Of a stretch of 64,000 bases of DNA, positions 35,152-46,293 are shown piece after piece (positions within the stretch are counted from its first letter, which is position 1; the number at the start of each line of letters is the position of its first letter). The notes beneath the pieces were generated by a model that saw nothing but the letters and a program-made list of their open reading frames with translations, was not told where the DNA came from and made no database searches. The stretch spans positions 33,392,001-33,456,000 of the forward strand of contig JAIVEN010000010.1 of assembly GCA_026686845.1 (NCBI GenBank), in the 5' to 3' direction. This stretch comes from Adenanthera pavonina (taxonomy: Eukaryota > Streptophyta > Magnoliopsida > Fabales > Fabaceae). Made by a program: the position numbers and the translations under genes.

Positions 35152-37299
35152 TCAAAAATCAGTGTCAGCTGGAACTACCTTCAGTAATTTGGCAAGGTCG
35201 TAAGACTTGAAGTCCTTCCCATAACATAAACTTAGATCCAGTGCTGTTTTCCCATCCTGAAATACAATCATCCAATCAATTTATAGAAAAAAGAACTCCA
35301 TGAATCAATCCAATCCAAATCCTCTATTTGTTTTTTGTTTTTTTGTTGAGCACCAAAGGTATCACAACCAACAGGCACAAACTAATCTCTTTAAAGCGTA
35401 CAAATTACCAAAATCCAAATCGTTTATATTCACAAAAGTGAATACATATAGTGTATTCATACAAGATACAAAAATGATGGACCAACTAGATTCTCCAATA
35501 CTGGACGATGCTAAGAAGTAAGAATAAAACAAAAGGGTAGAAAATAAAATAGACACTTGTTGCATGTTTGAACTATAAGAACACTGTTTTCTACTGCAGG
35601 ATGGACAACGGAGTTACCTTATTTCTTCTTGTCTTATCCGCACCATTGACTAACAATATTTTTGCGATATCTCTATTTCTGCTTTGAATAGCAACATGCA
35701 ATGGTGTCCAACCGTCCTGAAAAATTAAAACATAAATAAGTCGAAGATAATAAATAAACACGAATAATATCTGTGTAAGTCAAAGTTGAGATTCTCTTTC
35801 AATCAAAGCTCACATTATCTGCAACATTGATGTCGACCTTGTACTTGATCAATAACTTCACAGTTTGCTTGGCACCAACTTGAACTGCATAATGAAGTGG
35901 AGTAGCACCATCCTACCACAGCAATATACATATGAACACTATTGCACTTTGAAAGCAGTCAGCAGCTTCAGACATCTAGGTTAAGATATACCTTACCTTA
36001 TCCCGGACATGAGGACTTGCACCTTTTCGTAAAAGATGGCCTATTACAGCTTCTTTTTTTCCTATAATAGCCGTATGAAGTGCACTGAGACCTTCCTGTT
36101 TAATGAAATAAGCTAAATTAAATCCATGCAAAAGCTGGTCTACACTAGGACTGTAGGACATACTTGAAAACCAAAATATGAAGAAACTCACCTTGTTCGT
36201 AAGATCTATATTGACACCACTTTCAAGCAGCTTATCCATGCATCTTATCTGTGTTGACAGTGCTAGAGTGTGCAGTGGGCTCCATTTTGCCTAAAGAATG
36301 GACATATGGGAACTAAAAGATGACTGGAAAACCAGCTTTCAACAAGCAGCTTTTGGAAACAGGAGAAACTCGGATAAATCTTAACATGCTTAAAACCAAG
36401 TGGGTAGATTTTTTTACATTAGTGCTCCTTACATAGTTTTCCAACTATAATAGTAGATTAGAAGTTAGGAAAGTAAGTCCTTATATGGATGGTTTCAGAC
36501 TTACAGTTGAAATTTTTTCCAAGTTAGGAGTTGCATTCTGTTGCAAGACTGCTCTTTCTTCTGGCTCCAAAAGCTGTTCAACCTCTGCAGTGATGAGAAT
36601 GTCTGGTATTAGTGATGGACTATTATCTAGGATCAAAATATATTCTTCATGTGCCCTGAAGACTCACGGCTTGCTGGTTAGTGTACTACACATTAAACTG
36701 CAAAGTAGCAAGTTTGAAAGGGCAAAAAAAAAAATCTTCATGTCAGTCTTCTTTAATCAATTTCCTTTAGTTGGGAACACTGCTTAATCTGGAACCTCTT
36801 TGAGCAAAGACCATATTGAAAACAAGAAGTCCAAGTCTGACTGCAAAAGAGAGAAGGTTCAAACAGAGAAAAGCAGAGGAAAAAGAAAAGTGCCTTTTCT
36901 GATATCCTCTGCATACTTGTCCACTGAAACAACACTATTAACAGCTGATGCCGTTATCTCTTCCTCTTCCCAATCACTTTCAAAGCCATAGTTCTCATCT
37001 TCCATTTGCTCATCTTCTTCTTCATCATCATACTCACTACCACTGCCATCATCAGGTTCTTCCCAAGTTCCTTGTTGGGCCTGCAAATTAAATAATCCCT
37101 GTCTAGATTTAATTACACTAGTAATCCTAAGTACCCTGACTTTATAACAGTCCTCAGCAACAGATAGATAGCATCTTCCTCTCCTTGGACTACATATAAA
37201 ACTGGTGCTGCATTCGATATTAACAGAAGATTTGGTACTCGCAGCAGACAACGGTATAAGTTGATTAGTAAGGACAGATGCTGAAGAACAAAAACTCAT
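35152..37299 (-). CDS. EMB506-like chloroplast ankyrin repeat protein, 7 exons
   Basis: This is a 328-residue ankyrin protein close in layout and wording to Arabidopsis EMB506 (about 315 residues). Exons are 37,299-36,894, 36,584-36,505, 36,290-36,192, 36,095-35,997, 35,912-35,814, 35,716-35,618 and 35,256-35,152, totalling 987 bases. The N-terminal 40-70 residues are rich in Ser and poor in acids, like a plastid transit peptide. Residues 78-114 hold GTWEEPDDGSGSEY and a long acidic run ending SDWEEEE. DKYAEDI and VEQLLEPEE follow. Exons 3 to 6 are each exactly 99 bases in phase 0, each one 33-residue ankyrin unit. Family knowledge: EMB506 pairs with AKRP in chloroplasts and is essential for embryo and plastid development. 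The first intron starts with GC, not GT. A 54-base in-frame stretch at 37,081-37,134 could also be a tiny intron. A TTTTCAG at 37,312 suggests a 5' UTR intron. Confidence 0.9.
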
Positions 37300-37311
37300 C
37301 TCTGCATCTAC

Positions 37312-37963
37312 CTGAAAAGAAGCAAAGAAAAGTAGAAAATAAAATAAGAGGAAAGAAATTACATGTTCTTGTCAGTTACTACTAAATCATCATACTTGGG
37401 CACTGATAACATTTATGACCCTTAGAGACATTGACCCAAGCATATTTTATTGAATGGCTAAGAGTTCGTTTGGTGACACATGGAAAAGGACAAACACATG
37501 TATTTCCTTATCATTGTTATTCAACAATCTCTTTTATACATTTTTTATGTAAAAAAAAAAAAAGAAAGAGTTATTCTTTGTTACATTTTCATTCTTTTCT
37601 ATCTTAAAGATTGAGTACCAAACCAGATACACTTAGATGAATCAAAGCACTTCAAGTCCATGCTTAAACATAGGGGAGGATCAGATACTATATCAAATTT
37701 ATCCAATTTATAGTCCATTAGCTGTACTGAAAGAACAGACTATATGGGTTTCAAGTTTTATCTAGTCATTGTAAAAAAATCAATAAATCTGACATTATTT
37801 CTTTAGTCACAACAAATTTAAACTGAACATTCATTTCAAGCCATTACTATACAACCCTGTTAACTATTTGATTCAGGACTGCACATGATTTTTTTTCCAA
37901 TGCTTCTGCACATGTTTTTTTTGAAGATATTTGAATTTGAATTAGTATTTCTAGTCAATAAGT
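37312..37963. other. Spacer upstream of the ankyrin gene
   Basis: This is the probable promoter and leader-intron region of the minus-strand ankyrin gene. No clear TATA box could be assigned because the transcription start is unknown. No other gene is seen. Confidence 0.45.
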
Positions 37964-38060
37964 TGTTACTATTCTTTAGGAAATAATTTGTTTGTGATTT
38001 TTTTTGGATATCATGTTGCTAGAATTCAGGAATTTTCTATTTATTTCAAGTATGATAAAT
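37964..38060 (+). mobile_element. Left part of a copia LTR, split by a LINE
   Basis: A TGTTACT start at 37,964 leads into TATTTCAAGTAT-ATAAAT, the same 19 bases that follow the LINE at 46,115. The rest of the LTR and a primer site follow there, so this is read as the LTR's left part. The LTR start is inferred from the TG and from weak similarity to 62,786-62,840. Confidence 0.5.
38042..38060. repeat. Target site duplication of the RTE LINE, left copy
   Basis: Nineteen bases starting TATTTCAAGTAT match 46,115-46,133 with a single difference (G/T at position 13). This defines the ends of the inserted LINE. Confidence 0.8.
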
Positions 38061-39585
38061 AACTCCACCTATGTATGTCATAGTCAGTCCCAAGCCCGGA
38101 TAAAAGAGAAGAGTTGCGTTAGACCCTCGACAGCCAACATAAAATTCTATCAAATCTTTATAACATGGATCAAAGATGTTTTTGTGCTAAGACTAGGTCG
38201 TTAGTATGGCTCAAATGCAGTGTTAAATGGGCTAGAACCGCTACATTGGCGCCTGGGTGTAATGTTAAATGAGCAAGGGTTCCTACATCATTATAGAAGG
38301 ATGTGGGTAAAGAAATTAGCTTAGGAAAATAAGATTTGGTTCGGTTCTTAAAATATTGGTACTTTAACAGGTAAGCTTATGGAGGTAGTGGGCGCTATGA
38401 TTCGGAAGAGAATTAACATCTTGTATCTTCAAGAAACTAAATGGGTGGGAGAAAAGGCGAAAGAGATAAACACTACTGGTTTTAAACTTTGATACGTTGG
38501 GAATGTCAGAGCAAGGAATGGAGTTAGTATTCTTGTAGACAAAGTTTGGGAAAAAAATGTGGTGGGAGTAAGAGGAATTAGAGATAGGATCCTATCCTTA
38601 AAATTGACTATTGGACGCGATACTTTCAATGTTATTAGTACTTACACACCTAAAGTAGAGTCAGAAGCACATATTAAGGATAAATTCTAGGAAGATTTGG
38701 AGGGCTTAGTTTGAAACATTCCACAAGAGGAAAAGATTTTTATTGGTGGTGACCTTAATGGTCATGTAGGGAAAGAGACAAGACAATATGTGAGAGCTCA
38801 TGGCAATTTTGGTTTTGAAGAATTAAACGAGGGGCATTGCATTCTTGATTTCTCAATGACTTATAACTTCACGATTATGAACACTTGTTTTAAGAAATGG
38901 GAGGAGCATTTAGTCACATATAAAAGTGATGCCCAGAGGTAGCAAATTGACTTCTTTTTTGTAAGGAATTCAAATAGAAGAGCTTGTAAAGATTACAAAG
39001 TGATCCCTAGCAAGAACTTAACTTCACAATATAGGGTCATGGTCCTTAATGTGCTGGTTAAGGGTCGTAAATTGAAAAGTAGAAACGCCTTAAATCCTAG
39101 GATCAAGTAGTGGCAACTAAAAGGTGAACTACAAGTGATATTTACGAGAAAAGTATTGGAGGAAGATAATTGAGACTCGCAAGGAAGTGTTAATATCTTG
39201 TGGGATGAGATAGCTAAAAGAATCAGAAATACCGCTAAAGTAGTCTTGGGTGAATTCAAAGGTTTTGGACTTAGAGATGAAGAGTTTTAGTGGTTGAATA
39301 AGAGTGTGCAAGAGAAGGTTAAACACAAAAAAGAGTGTTTCAAAGCGTTATACTTGTGCAATAGCGAGGAAAATTAGAAGAATTATCGCTTAGCTAGAAA
39401 GAAGCTAAGAAAGCAATGAGTAAGACTCGATCTAAAGCTTTAGAAAAATTCTACCAAGATTTAAGAACGAAGAATGGTGAACGCAAGATTTACAAAATTG
39501 TCAGGAAAGAAAATCAAGAGATTTGGATCAAATAAGATGCATTAAGGATGGGAAAGAAAAAATTTTGGTTACTGATAATGATATT
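38061..39585 (+). pseudogene. RTE-type LINE, 5' part with endonuclease
   Basis: This is the first part of a plant RTE LINE (the family often mis-annotated as craniofacial development protein 2). It starts just after the 19-bp target duplication. The endonuclease pieces read in order LQETKWVGEKAKEI near 38,430, then RNGVSILVDK near 38,516, GGDLNGHVGKE near 38,747, NTCFKKWEEHLVTYKS near 38,880, and QIDFFFVRN near 38,943. Stops (for example TAG at 38,940) and frameshifts are frequent. A copia element interrupts the LINE at 39,585/39,586, and the rest resumes at 44,495. Confidence 0.85.
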
Positions 39586-39838
39586 TGTTGGAATGTGCCG
39601 CAATTAATTAGGGTTTACTTAGGGCTTTCTATTGTTTTTCTTTGTTTATTTATTCTTTCTGTTATGATTAGTTGTTATCTATTTAGGGATATTATCTATT
39701 TAAATTTAAAACAGATTTTCTAGGATTATATCCCTATTTTATCGGCTAAGATAAAGGCAGGCCTATTGCCTTCTTAACTCCATTTATTCCAATCATACGA
39801 TGCACTGTTTTATGCCGTCAAAACCTAGTATATTCTCA
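39586..39838 (+). repeat. 5' LTR of copia element D
   Basis: This 253-base repeat starts TGTTGGAATGTGCC and ends TATTCTCA, matching 44,243-44,494 with about 13 differences counted by eye (near 95 percent identity). The flanking 5 bases are ATATT. Confidence 0.9.
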
Positions 39839-39850
39839 TGGTATCGGAGC
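39839..39850 (+). other. Primer binding site of copia D
   Basis: TGGTATCGGAGC starts immediately after the LTR and matches the initiator Met-tRNA primer site used by plant copia elements (TGGTATCAGAGC) with one difference. Confidence 0.8.
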
Positions 39851-39999
39851 CATGAACTCAGATCACTTTCCACCCATTCAATTCAGAAAATACCATGCCC
39901 TAGACACTGAAACCAAAAGTGGTGGCCCAAGAACACCACAGCCAACACCTCAAAATGCCGCACCTCCTACAAACACCACTAATGATCTGTCTTCTCTCA

Positions 40000-42900
40000 T
40001 GATCACAGCACACCGCTTAGAAGGATAAAATTACCTTCAATAGTCACAAAGCTTTCTCATGTTTATTCGAGGAAGAGGAAAGGAAGAGTACATCAACAAC
40101 AAGTCACTACCTCCAAAGGAAGGTGACCCCAAATTCTCCACATGGAAAGCAAAAAACAACCAAGTCATGTCTTGGTTGATGAATTCAATGACCCTTGAAA
40201 TTGGAAGGCATTATATGTTGTACAAAATAACATGAGACATCTGGGAAGCAGCTCATGAATCATATTCCTCAGTTTCTAACTTTGCTGTTCTTGTTGAAAT
40301 CAATGGGCAACTTCATGAATTAAAACAGAACGGCTCTTCTATTACCTCCTACTATAATTCTCTCACATATTTGTGGCAGCAAATTGATCTCTATGAGATC
40401 CGCAGGTGGTCTTGCACAGATGATGCTAAATACTATCAAAAAATAGTTGAAGATGAGCGTGTATACGAGTTCCTCACTGGCCTGGATCCAGATTTCGAAG
40501 TAAGGAGCAAACTCATGAGTGGAGTAGATTTACTGTGTTCATGAAGCTTTTTCATCTGTGAAGAGGGAGGAACGCAAGAAACAACTTATATCTGGCAGAC
40601 AAGGTATGAGATCTGAAAATTTAGCCTTGGCTGCTAGAACAGGTCTCACGCAAAGAAGGAATGGATGCCCTTGGTGTGATCACTACAGTAAGGCTGGACA
40701 TACTAGAGAAAACTGCTGGAAAATTCATGGAAAACCCAGCAATTTAAAGCCAAAACCGAAAATAGAAGGCAAAGGGAATGCAGCTACCACTGAAGAATCT
40801 GAGCTTGGTATAAGTAAGATCAAAGAGCAGCTAGACAAGCTCCAAAAGATGATTTATAATCAAGATAAGTTACAAACTACCAGAGTAGGAACCATTTTTG
40901 TGGTACAATCAGGTAAAATATCCATTGCCCTAAGTATTATGAAGATGAGTCCTAACTCGTGGATTGTAGATTCTGGTGCTTCAGATCATATGACAGGAGA
41001 TTTGACAAATTTAGAAAATATTACACCATGTAAAGAGAAGCTGGTGGTTAGAATAGCTCATGGTACATTGATTGAAGTAACTTGTGTGGGAAGAGTAACA
41101 ATTTCTGCTACTTTAATTCTCACAAATGTGCTTTATGTTCCAAGATTGGCATGTAATTTAATTTCTGCACAGACAAAACAAAGTGATTGTATGGCTAACT
41201 TTATTCTAACTCATTGTGCTATACAAGATCTGAGGTCAGGGAAGATGATTGGCAACTGTGAAGAATTTGAAGGCTTATATTATATTTGTGCTAATCCAGC
41301 AAAGAAGGTTTTTGCAGCAATAAGTGAGAGTAATGAAATAAAGCTTTTACATTATCATTTAGGGCATCTAAATTCTGATTATCTTAGACATTTGTATCCT
41401 CATATTTCAAATAAAAGTTTTTCTGAGTTTTAATGTGACATCTGTCCTTTGGCCAAACATACTCTAAGTTCTTATCCCTCTCATGATCATACTCAGACTC
41501 ATCCATTTTCTTTGATACATAGTGATGTTTGGGGTCCCTCAAGGGTTAAGAATTTAAATGGGGCACGTTGGTTTGTCACCTTTATTGATGACCATACATG
41601 CCTAAGTTGGGTCTATTTGCTGAAAGAAAAATCTGAGGTGTTTAGCATTTTTGAAATGTTCCATTCAGCTATTCAAACTAAGTGCCAAACAAAAGTTAGA
41701 ATTTTGTGAACTGATAATGCCAAAGAATATTTTAACTCCTCATTTGAAAAATATCTTGCAACTCATGGGATAATTCATCAGAGCTCTTGTTCATATACTC
41801 CTCAACAAAATGGCATTTTTGAAAGGAAAAACAGACATCTTCTTGACATGGCTAGATCCCTCCTGTTGGCTTCTAATGTTCCTAACTATTTTTGAGGGGA
41901 AGTTGTTCTTAGTTCTTACAGCTGCCTATCTTATCAATCAAAGTCCCACCAAAGTCTTGAAATACAAAACTCCTCAACAAACACTTCTTGATGTCTACCC
42001 AACTAGTACTTTCATGATTAATATACCTCTTAAAATTTTTGGGTACACTACATTTGTTCATAATTATCATGGTGGAAAATTAGACCCTTGGGCTATTAAA
42101 TGTTTTTTATTGGCTACTCCACTACTCAATGGGGATATAGATGTTATGACCCTTCTACTCGGAAGATTTATGTTTCCTACGATGTGACATTTCATGAGAA
42201 CAAGCCCTACTTTACCAATACATCCATTCAAGGGGAGAATCAAGATGATCTAACATTAGAATGGATGTCTTGGGACAAATTTTCCACGGGACAGCGTGTA
42301 CAGTCAGCCTTCCAACCATCTCCACCACCTGTACAGCCACTAGAACAGTCAGATTCTTCAGAACAGCCATCAGAACAGACAGATTCCGCACAACAGCCAC
42401 TGCTGCAGCCACCAGACACTCCCGAAATTGCTCAACAGGTGCAGGATGAAGGGTCAAAGATGGAGGAAGGTGCACCACTGATGAATACAGATTCTGCTCA
42501 ACAACAGCCAGAAAATTCACAGTTGCATTGCCAATCATCTAACCCAGCTTCAGATCTGTCCTTGGAGGATTTACACTGCCCTATTGCACTCCGAAAAGGC
42601 AAGAGATCTTGTACTAGATATCCTATTGGAAACTGTGTCTTATAACAGACTTTCATCAGAAATGCAGGCTTTTGAGAGTCGATTATCTTCTGAAAAGTTA
42701 CCTAACAGTGTCTATGAAGCCATGAAGAATGCAGAATGGAAAGCAGCAATTTTTGAAGAGATGAATGCCTTAAAAAGGAACAAGACATGGGAACTTATTG
42801 AATTACCTAGAGGAAAGTCTCCAGTGGGCTGCAAATGGGTATTTGCCATCAAGTACAATCAAGATGGCAGTATTAACAGGTACAAAGCCCATCTTGTAGC

Positions 42901-44210
42901 TAAAGGTTTCACTCAAACTTATGGTATTGATTTTCAAGAAGCCTTTGCACCTGTTGCTAAGTTTAATACTATCAAAGTATTACTTTCTCTTGCTGTGAAT
43001 ATGGATTGGCCCTTAGCTCAATTAGATGTTAAAAATGCTTTTCTAAATGGAGAGCTAGAAGAAGAAGTTTATATGATGATTCCTCCAGGTTTTGAATCTG
43101 AAAGTACAAAGAATAAGGTGTGCAAACTAAAGAAATCTTTATATGGACTAAAACAGTCCCCACATGCTTGGTTTGAAAGATTCACCAAAGTATTAATAGG
43201 CAATCACTACAAACAATGTGAAACTGACCATACTCTTTTTGTGAAGCATACTACTGGTGGTAAAATAACTATATTAGTGGTGTATGTGGATGATATAGTT
43301 ATTACAGGCAACATTCCGGAGGAAGTCACCAGATTGAAGAAACTAGTTCTTCTCAATTTGAAGTGAAAGATCTTGGGAAATTAAAATACTTCCTAGGAAT
43401 GGAAATTGCTAGATCACGAGAAGGGATTTCAGTATCCCAAAGGAAATACACTTTGGACTTACTTGAAGAAACAGGATTTCTTGGGTGTAAACCAGTTGAA
43501 ACCCCTATGGAGTATAACTGTAAACTTGGAACACGTGATGAAAAAGGGCACGTAGACAAAAGTATGTATCAAAGACTTGTGGGAAAACTTATTTACCTTT
43601 CACACACAGCCAAATATTGCTTTCCCAGTAAGTGTAATTAGTCAATTTATGAATGATTCTAATGAAGAGCATCTTGAGGCTGATTGTAGAATCCTAAGGT
43701 ATTTGAAGTTTGCACTCGGCAAGGGGCTGTATTTTAAAAAAACTTCAGACAGAAGTGTAAGGATTTACACTAATACTGATTGGGCCGGATCCAAGGTTGA
43801 TAGACAATCTACTACTGGTTACTTTACATTTGTGTGGGGTAATCTAGTTACATGGCGAAGTAAGAAGCAATCTGTAGTTGCATGAAGTAGTGCTGAAGTT
43901 GAGTTTCAAGCACTTGCATTGGGAATTTGTGAAGGTCTTTGGCTAAATAGGTTGCTCAAGGAACTACAGTTCATTATTGAAGGACCTTTGAAGATAATGT
44001 GTGATAACATGGCTACTATTGGCCTAGTCAAAAATCCTACTCATCACGATAGGACCAAACATGTGGAGATAGATCGTCACTTCATCAAAGAAAAAACTGA
44101 GTCAAGTTTATTCTAAGTGTCCTATGTACCAATTAGAGCTCAAATTGCAGATGTACTCACAAAGTCACTAGGAAGACCAAAGTTTGAAGAAATGTGCAGC
44201 AAGCTAGGAA
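40000..44210 (+). pseudogene. Copia D gag-pol polyprotein remnant
   Basis: Gag-like sequence at about 40,000-40,560 is broken by stops. The open stretch 40,558-41,433 holds a zinc-knuckle-like CPWCDHYSKAGHTRENC, the protease motif DSGASDHM (catalytic Asp) and the HYHLGH pre-integrase motif. Integrase follows with HSDVWG and a TDN preceded by a TGA near 41,707, then QQNG-FERKNRH. A Pro/Gln-rich linker lies at 42,300-42,580. Reverse transcriptase (42,584-43,366) is open and carries GCKWVF, DVKNAFLNG and YVDDIVITG. RNase H (about 43,760-44,120) has an in-frame TGA near 43,883. At least five stops or shifts break the whole. Confidence 0.9.
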
Positions 44211-44242
44211 TGATCAACATATATCCCTAGCTTGAGGGTAAG

Positions 44243-44494
44243 TGTTGGAATGTGCCGCAATTGATTAGGGTTTAATTAGGGCTTTCTATTGTTTTTTTTT
44301 TTTATTTATTCTTTCCGTTATGATTAGTTGTTATCTATTTAGGGATATTATCTATTTAAATTTAAAACAGATTTTCTAGGATTATATCCCTATTTTATCG
44401 GCTAAGATAAAGGCAGGCCCGTTGCCTTCTTAACTCTATTTATTCCAATAATATGATGCACTGTTTTATGCGGTCAAAACCTAATCTATTCTCA
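44243..44494 (+). repeat. 3' LTR of copia element D
   Basis: This is the partner of 39,586-39,838. It is preceded by the purine tract CTTGAGGGTAAG and followed by ATATC, the imperfect target duplication. The most visible difference from the 5' LTR is a T run replacing a mixed stretch near base 55. Confidence 0.9.
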
Positions 44495-44499
44495 ATATC

Positions 44500-46114
44500 A
44501 AAGAAAAATTGGAGAACTACTTTTATAAGCTCTTCAATGATGGTTTGGATATAACTAATGATACAGAAGGTTTAATAACTTACAAAGATGAACTGAATTT
44601 TGAGTTTCTATCATAGGATCCAAGTTAGAGAGGTAAAAGAAGCTCTTAAAAGAATGAATAATGGTAAAGCTATTTGCCTTGATGGTATTCTTATCAAAGT
44701 TTACAAGTGCTCAGGAGAGAAGGGGATTTTGTGGCTAACTAAATATTTTAACAAGATTTTAAAGTAAAAAAAAATGTCTGAGGAATGGAGAAAGAGCATT
44801 TTGGTGCCCATATACAAGAACAAGGGGGATATTCAGAATTATGCTAATTATCGGGAGATAATACTCATGAGTCATACCATGAAACTTTGGGAAAGAGTGA
44901 TTGAGTATAGACTAAGAAAAGAGTCATATTTCAGAAAACCAATTTGGATTCATGCCAGAACGATCTACAACAGAAGCTATTTATTTATTAAGGGATTTGG
45001 TTGAAAGATACTAAAGTAAAGAGAGGGACTTGCATATGGTTTTAATTGATTTGGAGAAAACCTATGATAGAGTACCAAGAAATGTATTGTGGAAAGCAAT
45101 GGAGAAGAAAGATGTTCGTATGACTTATATTCAAGCCATAAAGGATATACATGGGAGGGCAACAACAAGTGTGAGAACTCCTAAAGGTGAGACAAAGGAC
45201 TTTCCTATAGGAATAGGTTGATATCAAGGATCTTCCTTAAGTCTGTACTTGTTTGATTTGGTTTTGGATTTTCTAACAGAATATATATAAGAGGAAATTC
45301 CTAAGTGTATACTTTTCGCAAATGATATAGTCTTAGTTGAGGATTCAAGAGAGGAAGTCAACTCTAAACTTTAGTTATAAAGACATATTTTGGAATTGAA
45401 AGATTTCCGTTTGAGTAGAAGTAAAATGGAATATATGCATTGTAAATTTAACAAGAAGCCAGTTAGAAATGATTTAGAGGTAAAAATTAGTGAAGAAACA
45501 ATTTCAAAAGTGTAAAGTTCAAGTATTTGGAATCGATTTTACAAACGATGGTGAAATTGATGGGGATTTTATATATAGGATACAAGCTGGGTGGTTAAAA
45601 TGGAAAAAAGTTTTAGGAGTTATTTGTAACCATAAGGTACCTACTAAACTTAAAGGAAAATTTTATCGAGCTGCTATAAGACCAGCAATGCTATATGATA
45701 GTGAATGTTACACTCTAAAAGGACAACAAGAGCATAAAATAAGAGTAGTAGAGATGAAAAAATTTAGATAGATGTATGATCATACAAGAATGGATAAGAT
45801 ACAAAATGATTGTATACGAGGAAAAATCAGAGTAGCACCTATCAAGGAGAAAATGGTGAAAAATCGTTTAAGGTGATTTGGGCATGTACAAATAAGATGA
45901 CAAAAGAAGCCAGTAAGGAGAGTTAATCAAATGGCTTAGAGTCCTATAAAAAGGCAAAGAGGGAGACCAAGAAGAACACTAAGAGAAGTTATAAGTCATG
46001 ACTTCTTAATAAATGATTTATTTGAAGAGATAGTGTTTGATAGAATTTATTGGCATCGTATGATCCATGTAGCCGACCCCACTTAGTGAAATAAAGCTAA
46101 TGTTGTTGTTGTTG
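44500..46114 (+). pseudogene. RTE-type LINE, 3' part with reverse transcriptase
   Basis: The LINE resumes after copia D. Reverse transcriptase pieces include GKAICLDGI near 44,663, WRKSILVPIYKNKGDIQNY at 44,786 (motif 2a), DLEKTYDRVPRNVLW near 45,048, and a degraded catalytic stretch FANDIVLVE near 45,318 where one of the usual aspartates is Asn. Stops are frequent. The end is typical of plant RTE LINEs: GCCGACCCCACTTAGTGAAATAAAG, then (TGT)n at 46,101-46,114, directly followed by the 19-base target duplication. Confidence 0.88.
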
Positions 46115-46252
46115 TATTTCAAGTATTATAAATGTAGATCACTCTGATTAATAAAACTTGAACTCCCTTGCTGATATTCGTGCCTTTCTTTTCCTAATAT
46201 TTTGTTTCTTGCTTCAGTTTTATTATTCTACTTTTCATCTCTAAAACCTACA
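46115..46252 (+). mobile_element. Right part of copia LTR C
   Basis: This continues the LTR split by the LINE, starting with the right copy of the target duplication (46,115-46,133). It matches 62,840-62,962 (TTCTTGCTTCAGTTTTATT and neighbouring words) and ends CCTACA. A copia primer site begins three bases later. Confidence 0.7.
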
Positions 46253-46255
46253 AAT

Positions 46256-46267
46256 TGGCATCAGAGC
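46256..46267 (+). other. Primer binding site of copia C
   Basis: TGGCATCAGAGC is one base from the consensus Met-tRNA primer site. It shows that the sequence to its left is an LTR end and that the gag to its right belongs to the same element. Confidence 0.75.
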
Positions 46268-46293
46268 GGTTTTTTGTTCTTACAGAATTATGA

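Larger units (their letters stand above)
39586..44494 (+). mobile_element. Ty1/copia retrotransposon D inside the RTE LINE
   Basis: The 4.9-kb element has two LTRs, a Met-tRNA-type primer site at 39,839, and a purine tract CTTGAGGGTAAG at 44,231. Gag, protease, integrase, reverse transcriptase and RNase H occur in copia order between them. Target duplication is ATATT (39,581-39,585) against ATATC (44,495-44,499), one mismatch. Several stops break the polyprotein, so it is not autonomous now. Confidence 0.92.

Noticed and set aside
38061..39585. Host gene for a craniofacial-development-2-like protein
   Set aside because: That name is a common misannotation of RTE LINE endonucleases. The reverse transcriptase, 3' TGT repeats and target duplication show it is a LINE.
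42212..42538. 108-codon minus-strand frame in copia D
   Set aside because: It is the reverse of the Pro/Gln-rich linker between integrase and reverse transcriptase, with no domain of its own.
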